From an uncultured Sphingomonas sp. (GTDB lineage Bacteria; Pseudomonadota; Alphaproteobacteria; Sphingomonadales; Sphingomonadaceae): a stretch of DNA of 64,000 nucleotides. The first letter of the stretch is position 1; the number at the start of each line of letters is the position of its first letter. Positions 37,308 to 47,149 of the stretch are shown here, in pieces. The stretch lies in contig CAJYIX010000037.1 of assembly GCA_913775315.1 (NCBI GenBank), positions 1 through 64,000 of the forward strand, in the 5' to 3' direction. Position numbers and translations under genes: made by a program. The notes below the pieces were generated by a model that made no database searches, had not been told where the DNA came from, and saw only the letters and a program-made list of their open reading frames with translations.

Positions 37308-39572
37308 TCAGTCGAAGCGGTTGTTGCGGGGGAAGCCGGTGGGCGGGGTGCGGCCCGCCGCGCCGCGCGCCGCGCGCCATGGCTGCATGTCCGCCTCGGT
37401 CCGGGTGCGCCCCTGCTCGCCGCCCATCGCCCAGGACAGGCCGTCGGCGAATCGGAAGGTGCGCACGTCGGCCAGCCCGCCCTCGCGGAATCGCTGGAGC
37501 TGGACACCCTGCCCGCGCGACATCTCGGCCACTTCGCTCAAGGGAAAGACGCAAAGCTTGCGGTTGTCGCCCGAGGCGGCGACGTAATCGTCGCCCGGCG
37601 AGACGCGCCGCACGACTTTGAGCTTGGCACCGGCGCGCGGGCTGACGATCTGCTTGCCCTTGCGCGTTTCGGCGAACACGTCGCCCTCGCGCACCACGAA
37701 GCCGCGGCCGTCGCTGGCGGCGACCAGCAGTTTCGCATCCGCACCGCCCGCCTTGGCCACCGACACGATCGCGCCGCCACCGTCGAGGTCGATCATCAGG
37801 CTCAAGGGCTCGCCGAAACCGCGCCCGCCGGGCAGCTTGTCGGCGCCCAGCGTGAAGAACCGCCCGCTTTCGGTGGCGACGATCAGCTTGTCGGTCGTCT
37901 GCGCGTGAAAGGCGAAGCGCGCGCCGTCGCCCTCGCGGAACTTCATCGCCTCGGTCGAGGCGAGGTCCACATGCCCCTTCATCGCGCGGATCCAGCCGCG
38001 CTGCGACACGATCACCGTCACCGGCTCGCGCTCGATCATCGCCTCGAGCGGGATTTCGCGCGCGGGGGCGGCCTCCTCGATCGTCGTGCGGCGAGCGCCG
38101 AGCGTGGTTTCGCGCCCGTATCGCTCGCCGATCTTCTTGAGGTCACGCTTCAGCCGGGTGCGCTGCTTCCCCTCACTGGCGAGCAGCGCGGTGAGGTCCG
38201 CCTGCTCCTTGTCGAGCGTATCGCGCTCGCGCCTGAGCTCCATCTCCTCCAGCCGGCGCAAGGACCTGAGGCGCATGTTGAGGATCGCCTCGGCCTGCCG
38301 GTCGGTCAGTTCGAACTCGGCCATCATCACTGCCTTGGGCTCGTCCTCGGTGCGGATGATCTCGATCACCCGGTCGAGGTTGAGGAACGCGATGATGTAG
38401 CCGTTCAGCAGCTCGATCCGGTCGGCGATCTTGTCCAGCCGGTGCTGCGAGCGGCGGCGGAGCACGACGAACTGGTGATCGACCCAGGCCGACAGCGCCT
38501 CGCGCAGGCTCATCACCCGCGGGGTCCGCTGATGATCGAGGACGTTGAGGTTGAGCGGCACGCGTGTCTCGAGGTCGGTCAGGCGGAACAGCCCGTCCAT
38601 CAACGTTGCCGCATCGACGGTGCGCGAGCGGGGCTCGAGGACGATGCGGATCTCGGCATCCGACTCGTCGCGCACATCGGCGAGGATCGGAAACTTCTTG
38701 TCGTTGATGAGCGCGGCGATCGCCTCGATCAGCTTGCCCTTCTGCACGCCGTACGGGATTTCGGTGACGACCACCTGCCAGCCGCCGCCCTTCTCCCGCT
38801 CAATCGTGTAGCGCGCACGAACGCGAAACCCGCCGCGGCCCGTGGCATAGCTTTCGGCGATGGCGGCGGGGCTGTCGACGACAATGCCGCCAGTGGGAAA
38901 ATCGGGGCCGGTCACGTGTTGCAGCACCGCGGCGTCGTCCGCCTCGGGCTGATCGATCAGCATGATCGCGGCGTCGATCAGCTCGGCGGCATTGTGCGGC
39001 GGGATGCTCGTCGCCATGCCGACCGCGATGCCGCTGGCACCGTTGGCGAGCAGGTTGGGGAACAGCCCCGGAAACAGCTCGGGCTCCTGCTCCTCGCCAT
39101 TATAAGTCGGGCGATAGTCGACCGCGTCCTCGTCCAAGCCCGCCATCAGGTCGATCGCGACCTGCGTCAGCCGCGCCTCGGTATAGCGATAGGCGGCGGC
39201 GTTATCGCCGTCGATGTTGCCGAAATTGCCCTGCCCGTCGACCAGCGGATAGCGAAGCGCGAACGTCTGGGCGAGGCGGACCATCGCGTCATAGACCGAC
39301 TGGTCGCCATGCGGGTGGTATTTGCCGATCACGTCACCGACGACGCGCGCACACTTCTTGTACCCGCTTGCCGGATCGAGCTTGAGCAGCCGCATCGCCC
39401 AAAGGAGGCGGCGATGCACTGGCTTCAGCCCGTCGCGCACGTCGGGCAGCGACCGCGCGGTGATCGTCGACATCGCATAGACGAGGTAACGCTCGGAAAG
39501 CGCACTGTCGAAGGGCGCGTCGAGGATGCCGATGGGCGGATTGTCGAGCGGATCGTCGAGGTCGGTGGCCAT
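37308..39572 (-). CDS. parC: DNA topoisomerase IV subunit A
   Basis: A 754-residue decatenase subunit that cuts and rejoins DNA to separate daughter chromosomes. The breakage domain has [43 protein letters not shown] and the active-site tyrosine in [12 protein letters not shown] tower/coiled coil (about 400-470) and beta-propeller C-terminus follow. The protein starts [15 protein letters not shown], and length (754) and the short C-terminus mark ParC rather than GyrA. At the positions equivalent to E. coli Ser80 and Glu84 it has Gln and Asp. parE is not in the window. Confidence 0.94.
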   Translation of the reverse strand: MATDLDDPLDNPPIGILDAPFDSALSERYLVYAMSTITARSLPDVRDGLKPVHRRLLWAMRLLKLDPASGYKKCARVVGDVIGKYHPHGDQSVYDAMVRLAQTFALRYPLVDGQGNFGNIDGDNAAAYRYTEARLTQVAIDLMAGLDEDAVDYRPTYNGEEQEPELFPGLFPNLLANGASGIAVGMATSIPPHNAAELIDAAIMLIDQPEADDAAVLQHVTGPDFPTGGIVVDSPAAIAESYATGRGGFRVRARYTIEREKGGGWQVVVTEIPYGVQKGKLIEAIAALINDKKFPILADVRDESDAEIRIVLEPRSRTVDAATLMDGLFRLTDLETRVPLNLNVLDHQRTPRVMSLREALSAWVDHQFVVLRRRSQHRLDKIADRIELLNGYIIAFLNLDRVIEIIRTEDEPKAVMMAEFELTDRQAEAILNMRLRSLRRLEEMELRRERDTLDKEQADLTALLASEGKQRTRLKRDLKKIGERYGRETTLGARRTTIEEAAPAREIPLEAMIEREPVTVIVSQRGWIRAMKGHVDLASTEAMKFREGDGARFAFHAQTTDKLIVATESGRFFTLGADKLPGGRGFGEPLSLMIDLDGGGAIVSVAKAGGADAKLLVAASDGRGFVVREGDVFAETRKGKQIVSPRAGAKLKVVRRVSPGDDYVAASGDNRKLCVFPLSEVAEMSRGQGVQLQRFREGGLADVRTFRFADGLSWAMGGEQGRTRTEADMQPWRAARGAAGRTPPTGFPRNNRFD

Positions 39573-39662
39573 TGCGTGTCTGGCTAGCAGAGCGCCGCGT
39601 CGCTTTCCAGCGAACCCGCGGGCGGGGGTGACGCCGCGCTTCCCCCGCGCTACCAGCCGGGC

Positions 39663-40871
39663 ATGGAGAGACTGACCCCGGTGGAACGTGCGGCCGTCGA
39701 GCACGTCGCGGACGCCCCGATGCGCGAACAGGTGGAGGCGTGGTGCGCGATCAATTCGGGCACGCGCAACCTTAAGGGCGTGGCGGCAATGGGCGGAGTG
39801 CTCGCCGACGCGTTTGCGGCGCTGCCGGGCGAGATCGAAATGGTCGAGCCGGCGCCGGTGGAGGCGGTGGAGCCCGATGGCAGCGTCGTCGGCATCGACC
39901 ATGGCCGGCACCTGCACCTGACCGTGCGTCCGCAAGCGCCCGTCCAGATGCTGTTCACCGGCCACATGGACACGGTCTATCCCGCCGAACACCCGTTCCA
40001 GTCGCTCAGCATCCGCGACGACGGCGCGATCAACGCGCCGGGATCGGCGGACATGAAGGGCGGGCTGTCGCTGATGCTCGCCGCGCTCAAGGCGGTCGAG
40101 GCGAGTCCGCTTGCCCCCCGCATCGGCTATGAAGTCGTCATCAATTCGGACGAGGAAACCGGCAGCTTCGCCTCCGCCGCGCTGCTGGCAAGGGCCGCAC
40201 AGGGCAAGGTCGCGGCGCTCACCTACGAGCCTGCGCTGGCCGACGGGATGCTCGCCGGCCCACGCGGCGGGACGGGCAATTTCGCGCTCGTCGTTACCGG
40301 CCGCAGCGCCCATGCCGGCCGCAATCCACACGAGGGGCGCAACGCCATCGTCGCCGCCGCCGATCTCGCGCTGCGCCTCGCCAGGGCGGGCCGCGAGGGG
40401 CTGAGCGTCAACCCCGCGCGGATCGACGGCGGCGGGCCGAACAACGTCGTCCCCGACCACGCAGTCCTCCGCATCAATTTCCGCCCACGCGACGCCGCCG
40501 CGATCGAAGCGGCACAGGCCGCGCTCGACCTCGCCATCGCCGAGGTCGCGGCGACCCACGACGTCCGCATCGACCTGCACGGCAGTTTCAATCGCTCGCC
40601 CAAGCCGCTGGATGCTGGGGCGGAGCGGCTCTTCGGCCTCGTCAAACAGGTCGGGGCCGACCTCGGCGTGCCGATCGCGTGGCAATTCTCGGGCGGCGTC
40701 TGCGACGGCAACAACATCGCGGCGTGCGGGGTCCCCGTCGTCGACACCATGGGCGCCCGCGGCGGCGCCATCCATTCGCCAGAGGAGTTCCTCATTCCCG
40801 AAAGCCTGCCCGAGCGCGCCGCCCTGTCGGCGCTGACGATCCTGCGCATCGCCGAGCGGGGCCGCCCGTGA
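39663..40871 (+). CDS. M20-family peptidase/deacylase in the AST operon
   Basis: A 402-residue zinc hydrolase of the M20 family. It has FTGHMDTVYP (first metal histidine and catalytic aspartate), APGSADMKGG, INSDEETGS (catalytic glutamates), a dimerisation insert (GRSAHAGRNPHEGRNAI) and the last metal histidine in GGAIHSPEEF. M20 includes ArgE, DapE and glutamate carboxypeptidase, all of which act on N-acyl amino acids. The gene overlaps astA (GTGA) and is followed by astB, so it likely removes the succinyl group from an arginine-pathway intermediate. That substrate is inference. Confidence 0.85.
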   Translation: MERLTPVERAAVEHVADAPMREQVEAWCAINSGTRNLKGVAAMGGVLADAFAALPGEIEMVEPAPVEAVEPDGSVVGIDHGRHLHLTVRPQAPVQMLFTGHMDTVYPAEHPFQSLSIRDDGAINAPGSADMKGGLSLMLAALKAVEASPLAPRIGYEVVINSDEETGSFASAALLARAAQGKVAALTYEPALADGMLAGPRGGTGNFALVVTGRSAHAGRNPHEGRNAIVAAADLALRLARAGREGLSVNPARIDGGGPNNVVPDHAVLRINFRPRDAAAIEAAQAALDLAIAEVAATHDVRIDLHGSFNRSPKPLDAGAERLFGLVKQVGADLGVPIAWQFSGGVCDGNNIAACGVPVVDTMGARGGAIHSPEEFLIPESLPERAALSALTILRIAERGRP

Positions 40872-41878
40872 GCTTCCGCATCCGTGCCGCCCGCGACGAG
40901 GACCTCCAGCCGCTCTATGAGATGGCGAAGCTGACCGGCGGCGGCTTCACCAACCTGCCCCCCGACAAGCCGGCGCTGAAGGCAAAGCTGGAGCGCAGCC
41001 ACGAGGCGTTCGGCCGCACCGACGACGCGGTGCGCGACGACCTCTACGTCCTCGTCCTCGAAAATACGGAGACCGGCGAAGTACGCGGCACCTGCCAGAT
41101 CTTCACGCAGGTGGGGCAGCGCTGGCCCTTCTACAGCTATCGCATCGGTACAATTACCAAGCGCAGCGAGGAGCTCGGCCGCACCTTCCGCTCCGAGATC
41201 CTGAACCTCGTCAACGACCTCGAGGGCGCGAGCGAGGTGGGCGGACTGTTCCTGCACCCAGGCGAGCGCGCCGGGGGCCTGGGCATGTTGCTCGCGCGCA
41301 GCCGCTACCTGTTCATCGCCGCGCACCGCGCGCGCTTCGCCGATCGCATCCTCGCCGAACTGCGCGGCGTGATCGACGAGGCGGGCGGCTCGCCCTTCTG
41401 GGACGGGGTAGCGGGCCGCTTCTTCGGCATGAATTTCCAGGCTGCGGACGAATTCAACGCGACCCACGGCAACCAGTTCATCGCCGACCTGATGCCCAAG
41501 CACCCCATCTATATCGCGATGCTGTCGGACACCGCGCGCGCCGCAATCGGCTTGCCGCACCCCAGCGGCCGCGCGGCGATGCGGATGCTGGAGGGCGAGG
41601 GGTTCGCGCATGACGGCTATGTCGACATCTTCGATGGCGGCCCGACCATGACCGCGCGCACCGACGCGGTGAAGAGCATCCGCGAGGCGACCTCGGCCCC
41701 CGTCGCGGCGCTCGTCGATGGCGGCGACTCAAAACTGGTCGCGACCGGCCGGCTTGCCGACTTCCGCTGCGCGTTCGGCCGGGTGGGCACGAGCGAGGGC
41801 GGCGTGACGCTCGACCCCGCATGTGCCGGGCTGCTCGGGATCGAGGCCGGCGCGACCGTTCTGCATGTGGAGCGCTGA
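40868..41878 (+). CDS. astA: Arginine N-succinyltransferase
   Basis: A 336-residue enzyme that opens the AST pathway by succinylating arginine from succinyl-CoA. The family sequence is clear: FRIRAARDEDLQPLYEMAK, GGGFTNLPPD, VRGTCQIFTQVG, FYSYRIGTI, GLFLHPGERAGGLGMLLARSRYLF, ELRGVIDEAGGSPFWDGV and HPIYIAMLSD. Translation starts at a GTG overlapping the M20 stop. The downstream gene astB begins 2 nt after its stop, so all three are one operon for arginine use as nitrogen and carbon source. Confidence 0.95.
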   Translation: MSFRIRAARDEDLQPLYEMAKLTGGGFTNLPPDKPALKAKLERSHEAFGRTDDAVRDDLYVLVLENTETGEVRGTCQIFTQVGQRWPFYSYRIGTITKRSEELGRTFRSEILNLVNDLEGASEVGGLFLHPGERAGGLGMLLARSRYLFIAAHRARFADRILAELRGVIDEAGGSPFWDGVAGRFFGMNFQAADEFNATHGNQFIADLMPKHPIYIAMLSDTARAAIGLPHPSGRAAMRMLEGEGFAHDGYVDIFDGGPTMTARTDAVKSIREATSAPVAALVDGGDSKLVATGRLADFRCAFGRVGTSEGGVTLDPACAGLLGIEAGATVLHVER

Positions 41879-41879
41879 G

Positions 41880-43136
41880 ATGGCGTTGGTGGAAATCAAC
41901 TTCGACGGCCTGATCGGCCCCAGCCACAATTATGCGGGCCTCAGCCCCGGCAACCTCGCCGCCACGCGCAACGCGGGCGCAGTGTCTCAGCCGCGCGCGG
42001 CCGCGCTTCAGGGCATCGCCAAGATGCGCGCGAATATCCGGCTCGGCCTGAAGCAGGGTATCCTCCTGCCCCATGCGCGCCCCGACCGGCGCTGGCTGGC
42101 GAGCCTGTCGACCGACTTCGACGCCGCCGCGCCGCATCTGAAGGCGCAGGCGTTGTCCGCCTCGGCGATGTGGGCGGCCAATGCCGCCACCGTCTCGCCC
42201 GCGCCCGATACCGCCGACGGGCGCTGCCACCTGTCGGTCGCGAACCTCGTGACGATGCCGCATCGCAGCCATGAATGGCCCGGCACGCTCGCGCAGCTAC
42301 GCCTCGCGTTTGCGAGCGACGCCTTCGCTGTCCACGGCCCCGTCCCCGCCCCCTTCGGCGACGAGGGCGCGGCGAATCATATGCGCCTGTGCCCCCGCCA
42401 CGGCGAGCCGGGGGTCGAGGTCTTCGTCTACGGCGTCTCGGGCGGCCCCTTCCCCGCGCGCCAGCATCGCGACGCGAGCGAAGCCGTCGCCCGCGCCCAC
42501 GGTCTCGATCCCGCGCGGACGCTGTTCGTGCAGCAGTCGGTGGAGGCGATCGCCGCCGGCGCCTTCCACAACGACGTGGTCGCCGTCGCGAACGAGCGCG
42601 TGCTGTTCGCGCACGAACAGGCGTTCGCCGACAAGGCCGGCTTCTACGCCAACCTCACCCGCCTGATGCCCGAGGTCGAGATCGTCGAGGTGCCCGCCGA
42701 CCGCGTGACACTCGGCGACGCGATCACCTCCTACCTCTTCAACGCCCAGCTCGTGACGCCGCCCGACGGACTGCCGACGCTGATCGTGCCGACGGAGGCG
42801 CGCGACAACGCCGCCGTCTGGGGCTGGCTTCAGGATCACCTTGCCGGCAACGGCGCGATCCGGCGGGTCGAGGTGGTCGATGTACGCCAGTCGATGGCGA
42901 ACGGCGGCGGCCCCGCCTGCCTTCGCCTGCGTGTCGTCGCCGACCCGTCGATGATCGACCCGCGGTTTCTGGTCGACGAGGCCAAGCTCGACCACCTCGC
43001 CGCGGTGGTCGAGGCGCACTGGCCCGACGCGATCGGTGCCCACGACATCGGCGATCCGGCGCTGATCGAGCGGGTCGAGGCGGCGCGCCGGGCGCTGCTG
43101 AAGGCGCTCGACCTTGTCGAGTTACTTGACAGTTAA
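41880..43136 (+). CDS. astB: N-succinylarginine dihydrolase
   Basis: A 418-residue guanidino-modifying enzyme that turns N-succinylarginine into succinylornithine, two ammonia and carbon dioxide. Conserved parts are EINFDGLIGPSHNYAGLS, HRSHEWPGTLAQ, FVQQSVEAIAAGAFHNDVVAV and the nucleophile segment MANGGGPACLRLRVV. Follows astA by 1 nt. astC, astD and astE are not present in the window, so the last steps must be encoded elsewhere, except possibly the desuccinylase (see the M20 gene). Confidence 0.95.
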   Translation: MALVEINFDGLIGPSHNYAGLSPGNLAATRNAGAVSQPRAAALQGIAKMRANIRLGLKQGILLPHARPDRRWLASLSTDFDAAAPHLKAQALSASAMWAANAATVSPAPDTADGRCHLSVANLVTMPHRSHEWPGTLAQLRLAFASDAFAVHGPVPAPFGDEGAANHMRLCPRHGEPGVEVFVYGVSGGPFPARQHRDASEAVARAHGLDPARTLFVQQSVEAIAAGAFHNDVVAVANERVLFAHEQAFADKAGFYANLTRLMPEVEIVEVPADRVTLGDAITSYLFNAQLVTPPDGLPTLIVPTEARDNAAVWGWLQDHLAGNGAIRRVEVVDVRQSMANGGGPACLRLRVVADPSMIDPRFLVDEAKLDHLAAVVEAHWPDAIGAHDIGDPALIERVEAARRALLKALDLVELLDS

Positions 43137-43202
43137 CCCTGTCCGGTAACGCCGAAACGGCGGTTTTCGGGGTCTGGTACGCATTTTGCGTAACGCTTTG
43201 CC

Positions 43203-43421
43203 ATGTGGCAGAGCGTATCCCGACTATTCGTCATCAAGACGAAGTTCGAAGCCTTTGTCGTCATCTACGGCCTCGGCACCGGAGCCGTGGAGCGCGGCAT
43301 GCACTATCTCCAGCAATATCCGGGGTTCGGCGGCAAGCTCCTGTTCGCTGTCTGCCCGCTCGCCGTGTTCATGGCTGGCGCGCGGATCCTCGACTCGGTC
43401 GAGCGCGGCTACGGGGAATAG
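43203..43421 (+). CDS. Small hypothetical protein with membrane helix
   Basis: A 72-residue protein starting MWQSVSRLFVIKTKFEAFVVIYGLG. One hydrophobic helix lies at residues ~46-62 and another weaker one at 15-27. Basic residues near the N-terminus place it inside. The gene has no strong ribosome site. It lies between astB and the convergent GST gene, with small inverted repeats (43152-43191) upstream. No function can be offered; codon use and the conserved look support a real gene. Confidence 0.55.
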   Translation: MWQSVSRLFVIKTKFEAFVVIYGLGTGAVERGMHYLQQYPGFGGKLLFAVCPLAVFMAGARILDSVERGYGE

Positions 43422-43424
43422 GCG

Positions 43425-44069
43425 TCAAGCAAACGCGTAGGGGCCGCCCTTCGCCAATGCGGTCTGATAGGCCGGGCGCGCATGGATGCGCTTCAGCCAG
43501 TCGATCGTCGCCGGGCGGCTGGCGTCCAGTCCGCCACGGCTCCTCGCCGCCTCCAGCGGAAAGCTCATCATCACGTCAGCGGCGGTGAAGCTGTCACCCG
43601 CAAACCATGGCCGGCCCGCAAGCTCGCGCTCGATATAGTCGAGATGCACGTCGATCATCGGCTGGATGCGCTTCATCGCCACCTTGCCCAGCAGCGGCAC
43701 CTTGCTCAGCACCAGCTTGACGAGCAGCGGCGGCATCACCGACCCCTCCGCATAATGGAGGAAGAAGCGATAGCGCAGCACATCCTCGCGCCGCGCCGGG
43801 GTGCCCAGGCGGCCGTCGCACTTCTCGACCAGATATTCGACGATCGCGCCCGTCTCCGCCACGACCACCCGATCAGCACCCGCGGGGGCGACATCCTCGA
43901 TCACCGGCGACTTGCCGAGCGGATGCACCTGTCGGATTTCGGCGGGCGCGAGCATCGTCGCCTTGTTCCGCTCGTACCGCTTGACCTCATAGGGGAGGCC
44001 CAGTTCCTCGAGCAGCCAGAGCACGCGCTGCGACCGCGAATTTTCGAGATGGTGGACGATGATCGTCAT
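43425..44069 (-). CDS. Glutathione S-transferase
   Basis: A 214-residue protein: N-terminal thioredoxin-like domain (HHLENSRSQRVLWLLEELGLPYEV with the catalytic-site Ser, and PLGKSPVIED, ETGAIVEYL for glutathione binding) and a C-terminal helical domain (RPWFAGDSFTAADVMM). It belongs to the broad bacterial GST class used in detoxification. The ATG at 44069 overlaps the stop of the upstream methyltransferase gene (ATGA). Confidence 0.9.
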   Translation of the reverse strand: MTIIVHHLENSRSQRVLWLLEELGLPYEVKRYERNKATMLAPAEIRQVHPLGKSPVIEDVAPAGADRVVVAETGAIVEYLVEKCDGRLGTPARREDVLRYRFFLHYAEGSVMPPLLVKLVLSKVPLLGKVAMKRIQPMIDVHLDYIERELAGRPWFAGDSFTAADVMMSFPLEAARSRGGLDASRPATIDWLKRIHARPAYQTALAKGGPYAFA

Positions 44070-44902
44070 GCGGGCTCCTCGGGGTTGCAGGCGGTCCAGA
44101 TCCAGGCGGCGGCGGGAAACACGACGCGATCCCCCGAACGCTTCGCCGCGCAAAGCGCCGCAAGCCGTTCGAGCAAATCGCCTTGCCGGTCGCGCGGTGC
44201 GTCGGCGATCGCGCGGGCGACGGGACCGATGCGGCGGAGCAGCGCCACCGCCTCGTCCACCGCATTGGCGCCGTCGCCCGCGACATAATCGTGATCGACG
44301 GCCTCGGCCCGCGCATCGGCCCAGCCGGCAGCGGCCAGGATGCGCTCGACCTCGCCCGCCAGCGCAAAGGCGAACGGCCCCGGCCCGCCCGCCTGCCCAT
44401 CGGCCCCGCCCGCCTCGATCCCGAGCGCCGCCGCCGGTTCGGTCGCCCAGCCGTTCAGCGCGCGCGCTCGAAAGCAACTGAACACGATCCGCCCGCCCGC
44501 CACCGTCACCCGCCGGAGCGCCGCGAACGCCGCGACCGGATCGTCGAAGAACATGACGCCATGCCGCGAAACCAGCCGGTCATAGGAGGCCTCGCCGGAC
44601 AGCGCCGACGCATCTGCGACCCGGAACGCTGCTCGGCCGGCTCCCCGCTTCTCCGCCGCGGCGACCAGCGCGGCGGACAGGTCGACGCCCGTCACAGCCA
44701 CGTCGGGCCGCGCCGCGGCGATGGCGAGCGCGGTCGCCCCGGCCCCGCACCCGACGTCGAGAACGCATGCGCCCTTGTCCAGTCCGTCCAGCGCCGCGAC
44801 CAACAGCGCGGGGTCGAGCCCGGCGAAACTGCGATCCGTCCGCCGCCACTCGGCGGCCCAGGCGTCCCCGACGCGCGCCTGCCAGTCAGCACCGCTCGTC
44901 AT
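44066..44902 (-). CDS. Class I SAM-dependent methyltransferase
   Basis: A 278-residue cytoplasmic methyltransferase. Motif I is VLDVGCGAGATALAIA, followed by VTGVDLSAALV, FRVADASAL, the SRHGVMFFDDPVAAF segment and GGRIVFSCFRA. The layout is that of small-molecule methyltransferases of the ubiquinone/menaquinone-type group. The ATG at 44902 begins MTSGADWQARV. It is translationally coupled to the GST gene. The substrate is unknown. Confidence 0.85.
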   Translation of the reverse strand: MTSGADWQARVGDAWAAEWRRTDRSFAGLDPALLVAALDGLDKGACVLDVGCGAGATALAIAAARPDVAVTGVDLSAALVAAAEKRGAGRAAFRVADASALSGEASYDRLVSRHGVMFFDDPVAAFAALRRVTVAGGRIVFSCFRARALNGWATEPAAALGIEAGGADGQAGGPGPFAFALAGEVERILAAAGWADARAEAVDHDYVAGDGANAVDEAVALLRRIGPVARAIADAPRDRQGDLLERLAALCAAKRSGDRVVFPAAAWIWTACNPEEPA

Positions 44903-45224
44903 GTGAAGGGAGGCTCGAACATCATATCGCGGGTCTAGGGCGCTCGCCCCGTCGCGGCAACGGCGGCGCGCGCTTGCGTTTCTGGCGCGCACGCGCTAGG
45001 CGCGCGACCGTCCGACGAGTGCATGCTCGGCGGCGGAGCAGCCATGCGGCATGTCCGACCGGCCCCGTTCCCTTTCGTATTCGCGATCGAGAACCTTCGC
45101 CCCCCGCTCATGCGCTCGCGCGGATGCCGTAGCGGCATTCGGCCGCCACGGCATTCTGGCCCAAAGACCGCCGGATCCAACCGGCTGGCCGGAAACCGTC
45201 AAAACTGAGGATCAACTCCAACCC
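44903..45224. other. rpsA upstream region without a gene
   Basis: About 320 bp between the methyltransferase start and rpsA. No supported gene is seen; a cytidylate kinase gene (cmk), often found before rpsA, is missing. It must hold divergent promoters. TGAGGA at 45206-45211 is the likely but distant ribosome site for rpsA, and the A-rich stretch before it contrasts with the GC-rich rest. No S1 autoregulatory structure was worked out. Confidence 0.4.
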
Positions 45225-46937
45225 ATGGCTACTAACCCCACCCGCGACGATTTCGCCGCGATGCTCGACGACATGTTCGGCGGTGCCGACAGCTTCGAGG
45301 GCCGTGTCGTCCACGGCACCGTCACCGCGATCGAGAACGACCTTGCCGTCATCGACGTCGGCCTGAAGAGCGAAGGCCGCGTGCCGCTGCGCGAGTTCGC
45401 CGCGCCGGGCCAGAAGGCCGAGCTCAAGGTCGGTGACGAAGTCGAGGTCTATGTCGACCGCGTCGAGAACGCCAATGGCGAAGCGATGCTGTCGCGCGAC
45501 CGCGCCCGCCGCGAAGCCGCCTGGGACAAGCTCGAGCTCGAGTTCAGCCAGGGCAACCGCGTCGAGGGCGTGATCTTCGGCCGCGTCAAGGGCGGCTTCA
45601 CCGTCGACCTGTCGGGCGCCGTCGCGTTCCTGCCGGGTTCGCAGGTCGACATCCGCCCCGTGCGCGACGTCACCCCGCTGATGGACCTGCCCCAGCCTTT
45701 CCAGATCCTGAAGATGGACCGCAAGCGCGGCAACATCGTCGTGTCGCGCCGCGCCGTCCTCGAAGAGACGCGCGCCGAGCAGCGTTCGGGCCTGATCCAG
45801 AGCCTGGCCGAGGGTCAGATCATCGACGGCGTCGTCAAGAACATCACCGACTACGGTGCGTTCGTCGACCTCGGCGGCATCGACGGCCTGCTCCACGTCA
45901 CCGACCTCAGCTACAAGCGCGTCGGCCACCCGTCGGAGATGCTGAACATCGGCGACACGGTGAAGGTGCAGATCATCCGCATCAACCGCGACACGCAGCG
46001 CATCAGCCTCGGCATGAAGCAGCTCGAGAGCGATCCGTGGGATGGCGCGTCGAGCAAGTATCCGGTCGGTGCGAAGCTGTCGGGCCGCGTCACGAACATC
46101 ACCGAATATGGTGCGTTCGTCGAGCTGGAGCCGGGCATCGAGGGCCTCGTCCACGTCAGCGAAATGTCGTGGACCAAGAAGAACGTCCATCCGGGCAAGA
46201 TCGTCTCGACCTCGCAGGAAGTCGAAGTCGTCGTGCTCGAGGTCGACGAGGACAAGCGCCGCATCAGCCTCGGCCTCAAGCAGGCGCAGCAGAACCCGTG
46301 GGAGCGCTTCGCAGAGGCGCATCCGGTCGGCACCGAGGTCGAGGGCGAAGTCAAGAACGCCACCGAGTTCGGCCTGTTCATCGGCCTGGACGGCGACGTC
46401 GACGGCATGGTCCACATGTCCGACATCGCCTGGGGCATCTCGGGCGAGGACGCGCTGGCGCTCCACCGCAAGGGTGAGGTCGTCAAGGCGATCGTCCTGG
46501 CGGTCGAGGCCGACAAGGAGCGCATCAGCCTCGGCATGAAGCAGCTTGAGCGCGGCGCCCCGGTTGCGGGCGGTGCGGCGGCTGCCGGCGGCGCGGGCCG
46601 CGTGGGCAAGAACGAGATCGTTACCGTGACGGTGCTCGAAGTCCGCGACGCGGGCCTCGAGGTCCAGACCGGGGACGACGGCGCCACCGGCTTCATCAAG
46701 CGTACCGACCTTGGCCGCGACCGCGACGAGCAGCGCCCGGAGCGCTTCCAGGTCGGCCAGAAGTTCGATGCGATGGTGACCGGCTTCGACCGTTCGAAGA
46801 AGCCCACCTTCTCGATCAAGGCGATGCAGATCGCCGAAGAGAAGCAGGCGGTCGCGCAGTACGGCTCGTCCGACTCGGGCGCGTCGCTCGGCGACATTCT
46901 CGGCGAGGCGTTGAAGGCGCGCGGCGAGAAGAACTAA
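45225..46937 (+). CDS. rpsA: 30S ribosomal protein S1
   Basis: A 570-residue protein with six S1/OB RNA-binding repeats, which brings mRNA to the small subunit. Repeats begin near VVHGTVTAIENDLAVIDVG, RVEGVIFGRVKGGFTVDL, IIDGVVKNITDYGAFVDLGG, LSGRVTNITEYGAFVELEPG, EVEGEVKNATEFGLFIGLDG and VTVTVLEVRDAGLEVQT. An Ala/Gly linker separates the fifth and sixth. Start MATNPTRDDFAAMLDDMF at 45225. It is followed by a strong hairpin and then ihfB, the usual order in proteobacteria. Confidence 0.97.
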   Translation: MATNPTRDDFAAMLDDMFGGADSFEGRVVHGTVTAIENDLAVIDVGLKSEGRVPLREFAAPGQKAELKVGDEVEVYVDRVENANGEAMLSRDRARREAAWDKLELEFSQGNRVEGVIFGRVKGGFTVDLSGAVAFLPGSQVDIRPVRDVTPLMDLPQPFQILKMDRKRGNIVVSRRAVLEETRAEQRSGLIQSLAEGQIIDGVVKNITDYGAFVDLGGIDGLLHVTDLSYKRVGHPSEMLNIGDTVKVQIIRINRDTQRISLGMKQLESDPWDGASSKYPVGAKLSGRVTNITEYGAFVELEPGIEGLVHVSEMSWTKKNVHPGKIVSTSQEVEVVVLEVDEDKRRISLGLKQAQQNPWERFAEAHPVGTEVEGEVKNATEFGLFIGLDGDVDGMVHMSDIAWGISGEDALALHRKGEVVKAIVLAVEADKERISLGMKQLERGAPVAGGAAAAGGAGRVGKNEIVTVTVLEVRDAGLEVQTGDDGATGFIKRTDLGRDRDEQRPERFQVGQKFDAMVTGFDRSKKPTFSIKAMQIAEEKQAVAQYGSSDSGASLGDILGEALKARGEKN

Positions 46938-46964
46938 GACCTTTCGGGAAACCGGATGGGAATC

Positions 46965-47002
46965 GGGCGGCGGGTGCATTCGCATCCGCCGCCCATTTCA
47001 TT
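46965..47002 (+). terminator. Terminator-like hairpin after rpsA
   Basis: GGGCGGCGGGTGC (46965-46977) pairs with GCATCCGCCGCCC (46982-46994): 13 pairs with one G.U and a 4-nt ATTC loop. The tail ATTTCATT is only moderately T-rich, so termination may be partial. Confidence 0.65.
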
Positions 47003-47149
47003 GGGTCTCACCCCAATGGATCATCGGTACGGGACAGGTTTCAACGCCACTACCGATTGATGGAGATTAGCCCTATGCGCTAGGGTACGTCGTTAGCGGA
47101 CTTATCTCGATCGATCGTCGGATCGATATCCGCAGGGGCATGATTTGAC

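Noticed and set aside
37284-39587. A 767-codon open frame on the plus strand
   Set aside because: It is the antisense of parC, low-complexity with no family likeness.
45108-46985. A 625-codon open frame on the minus strand
   Set aside because: It is the antisense of rpsA; no ribosome site or recognisable domain.
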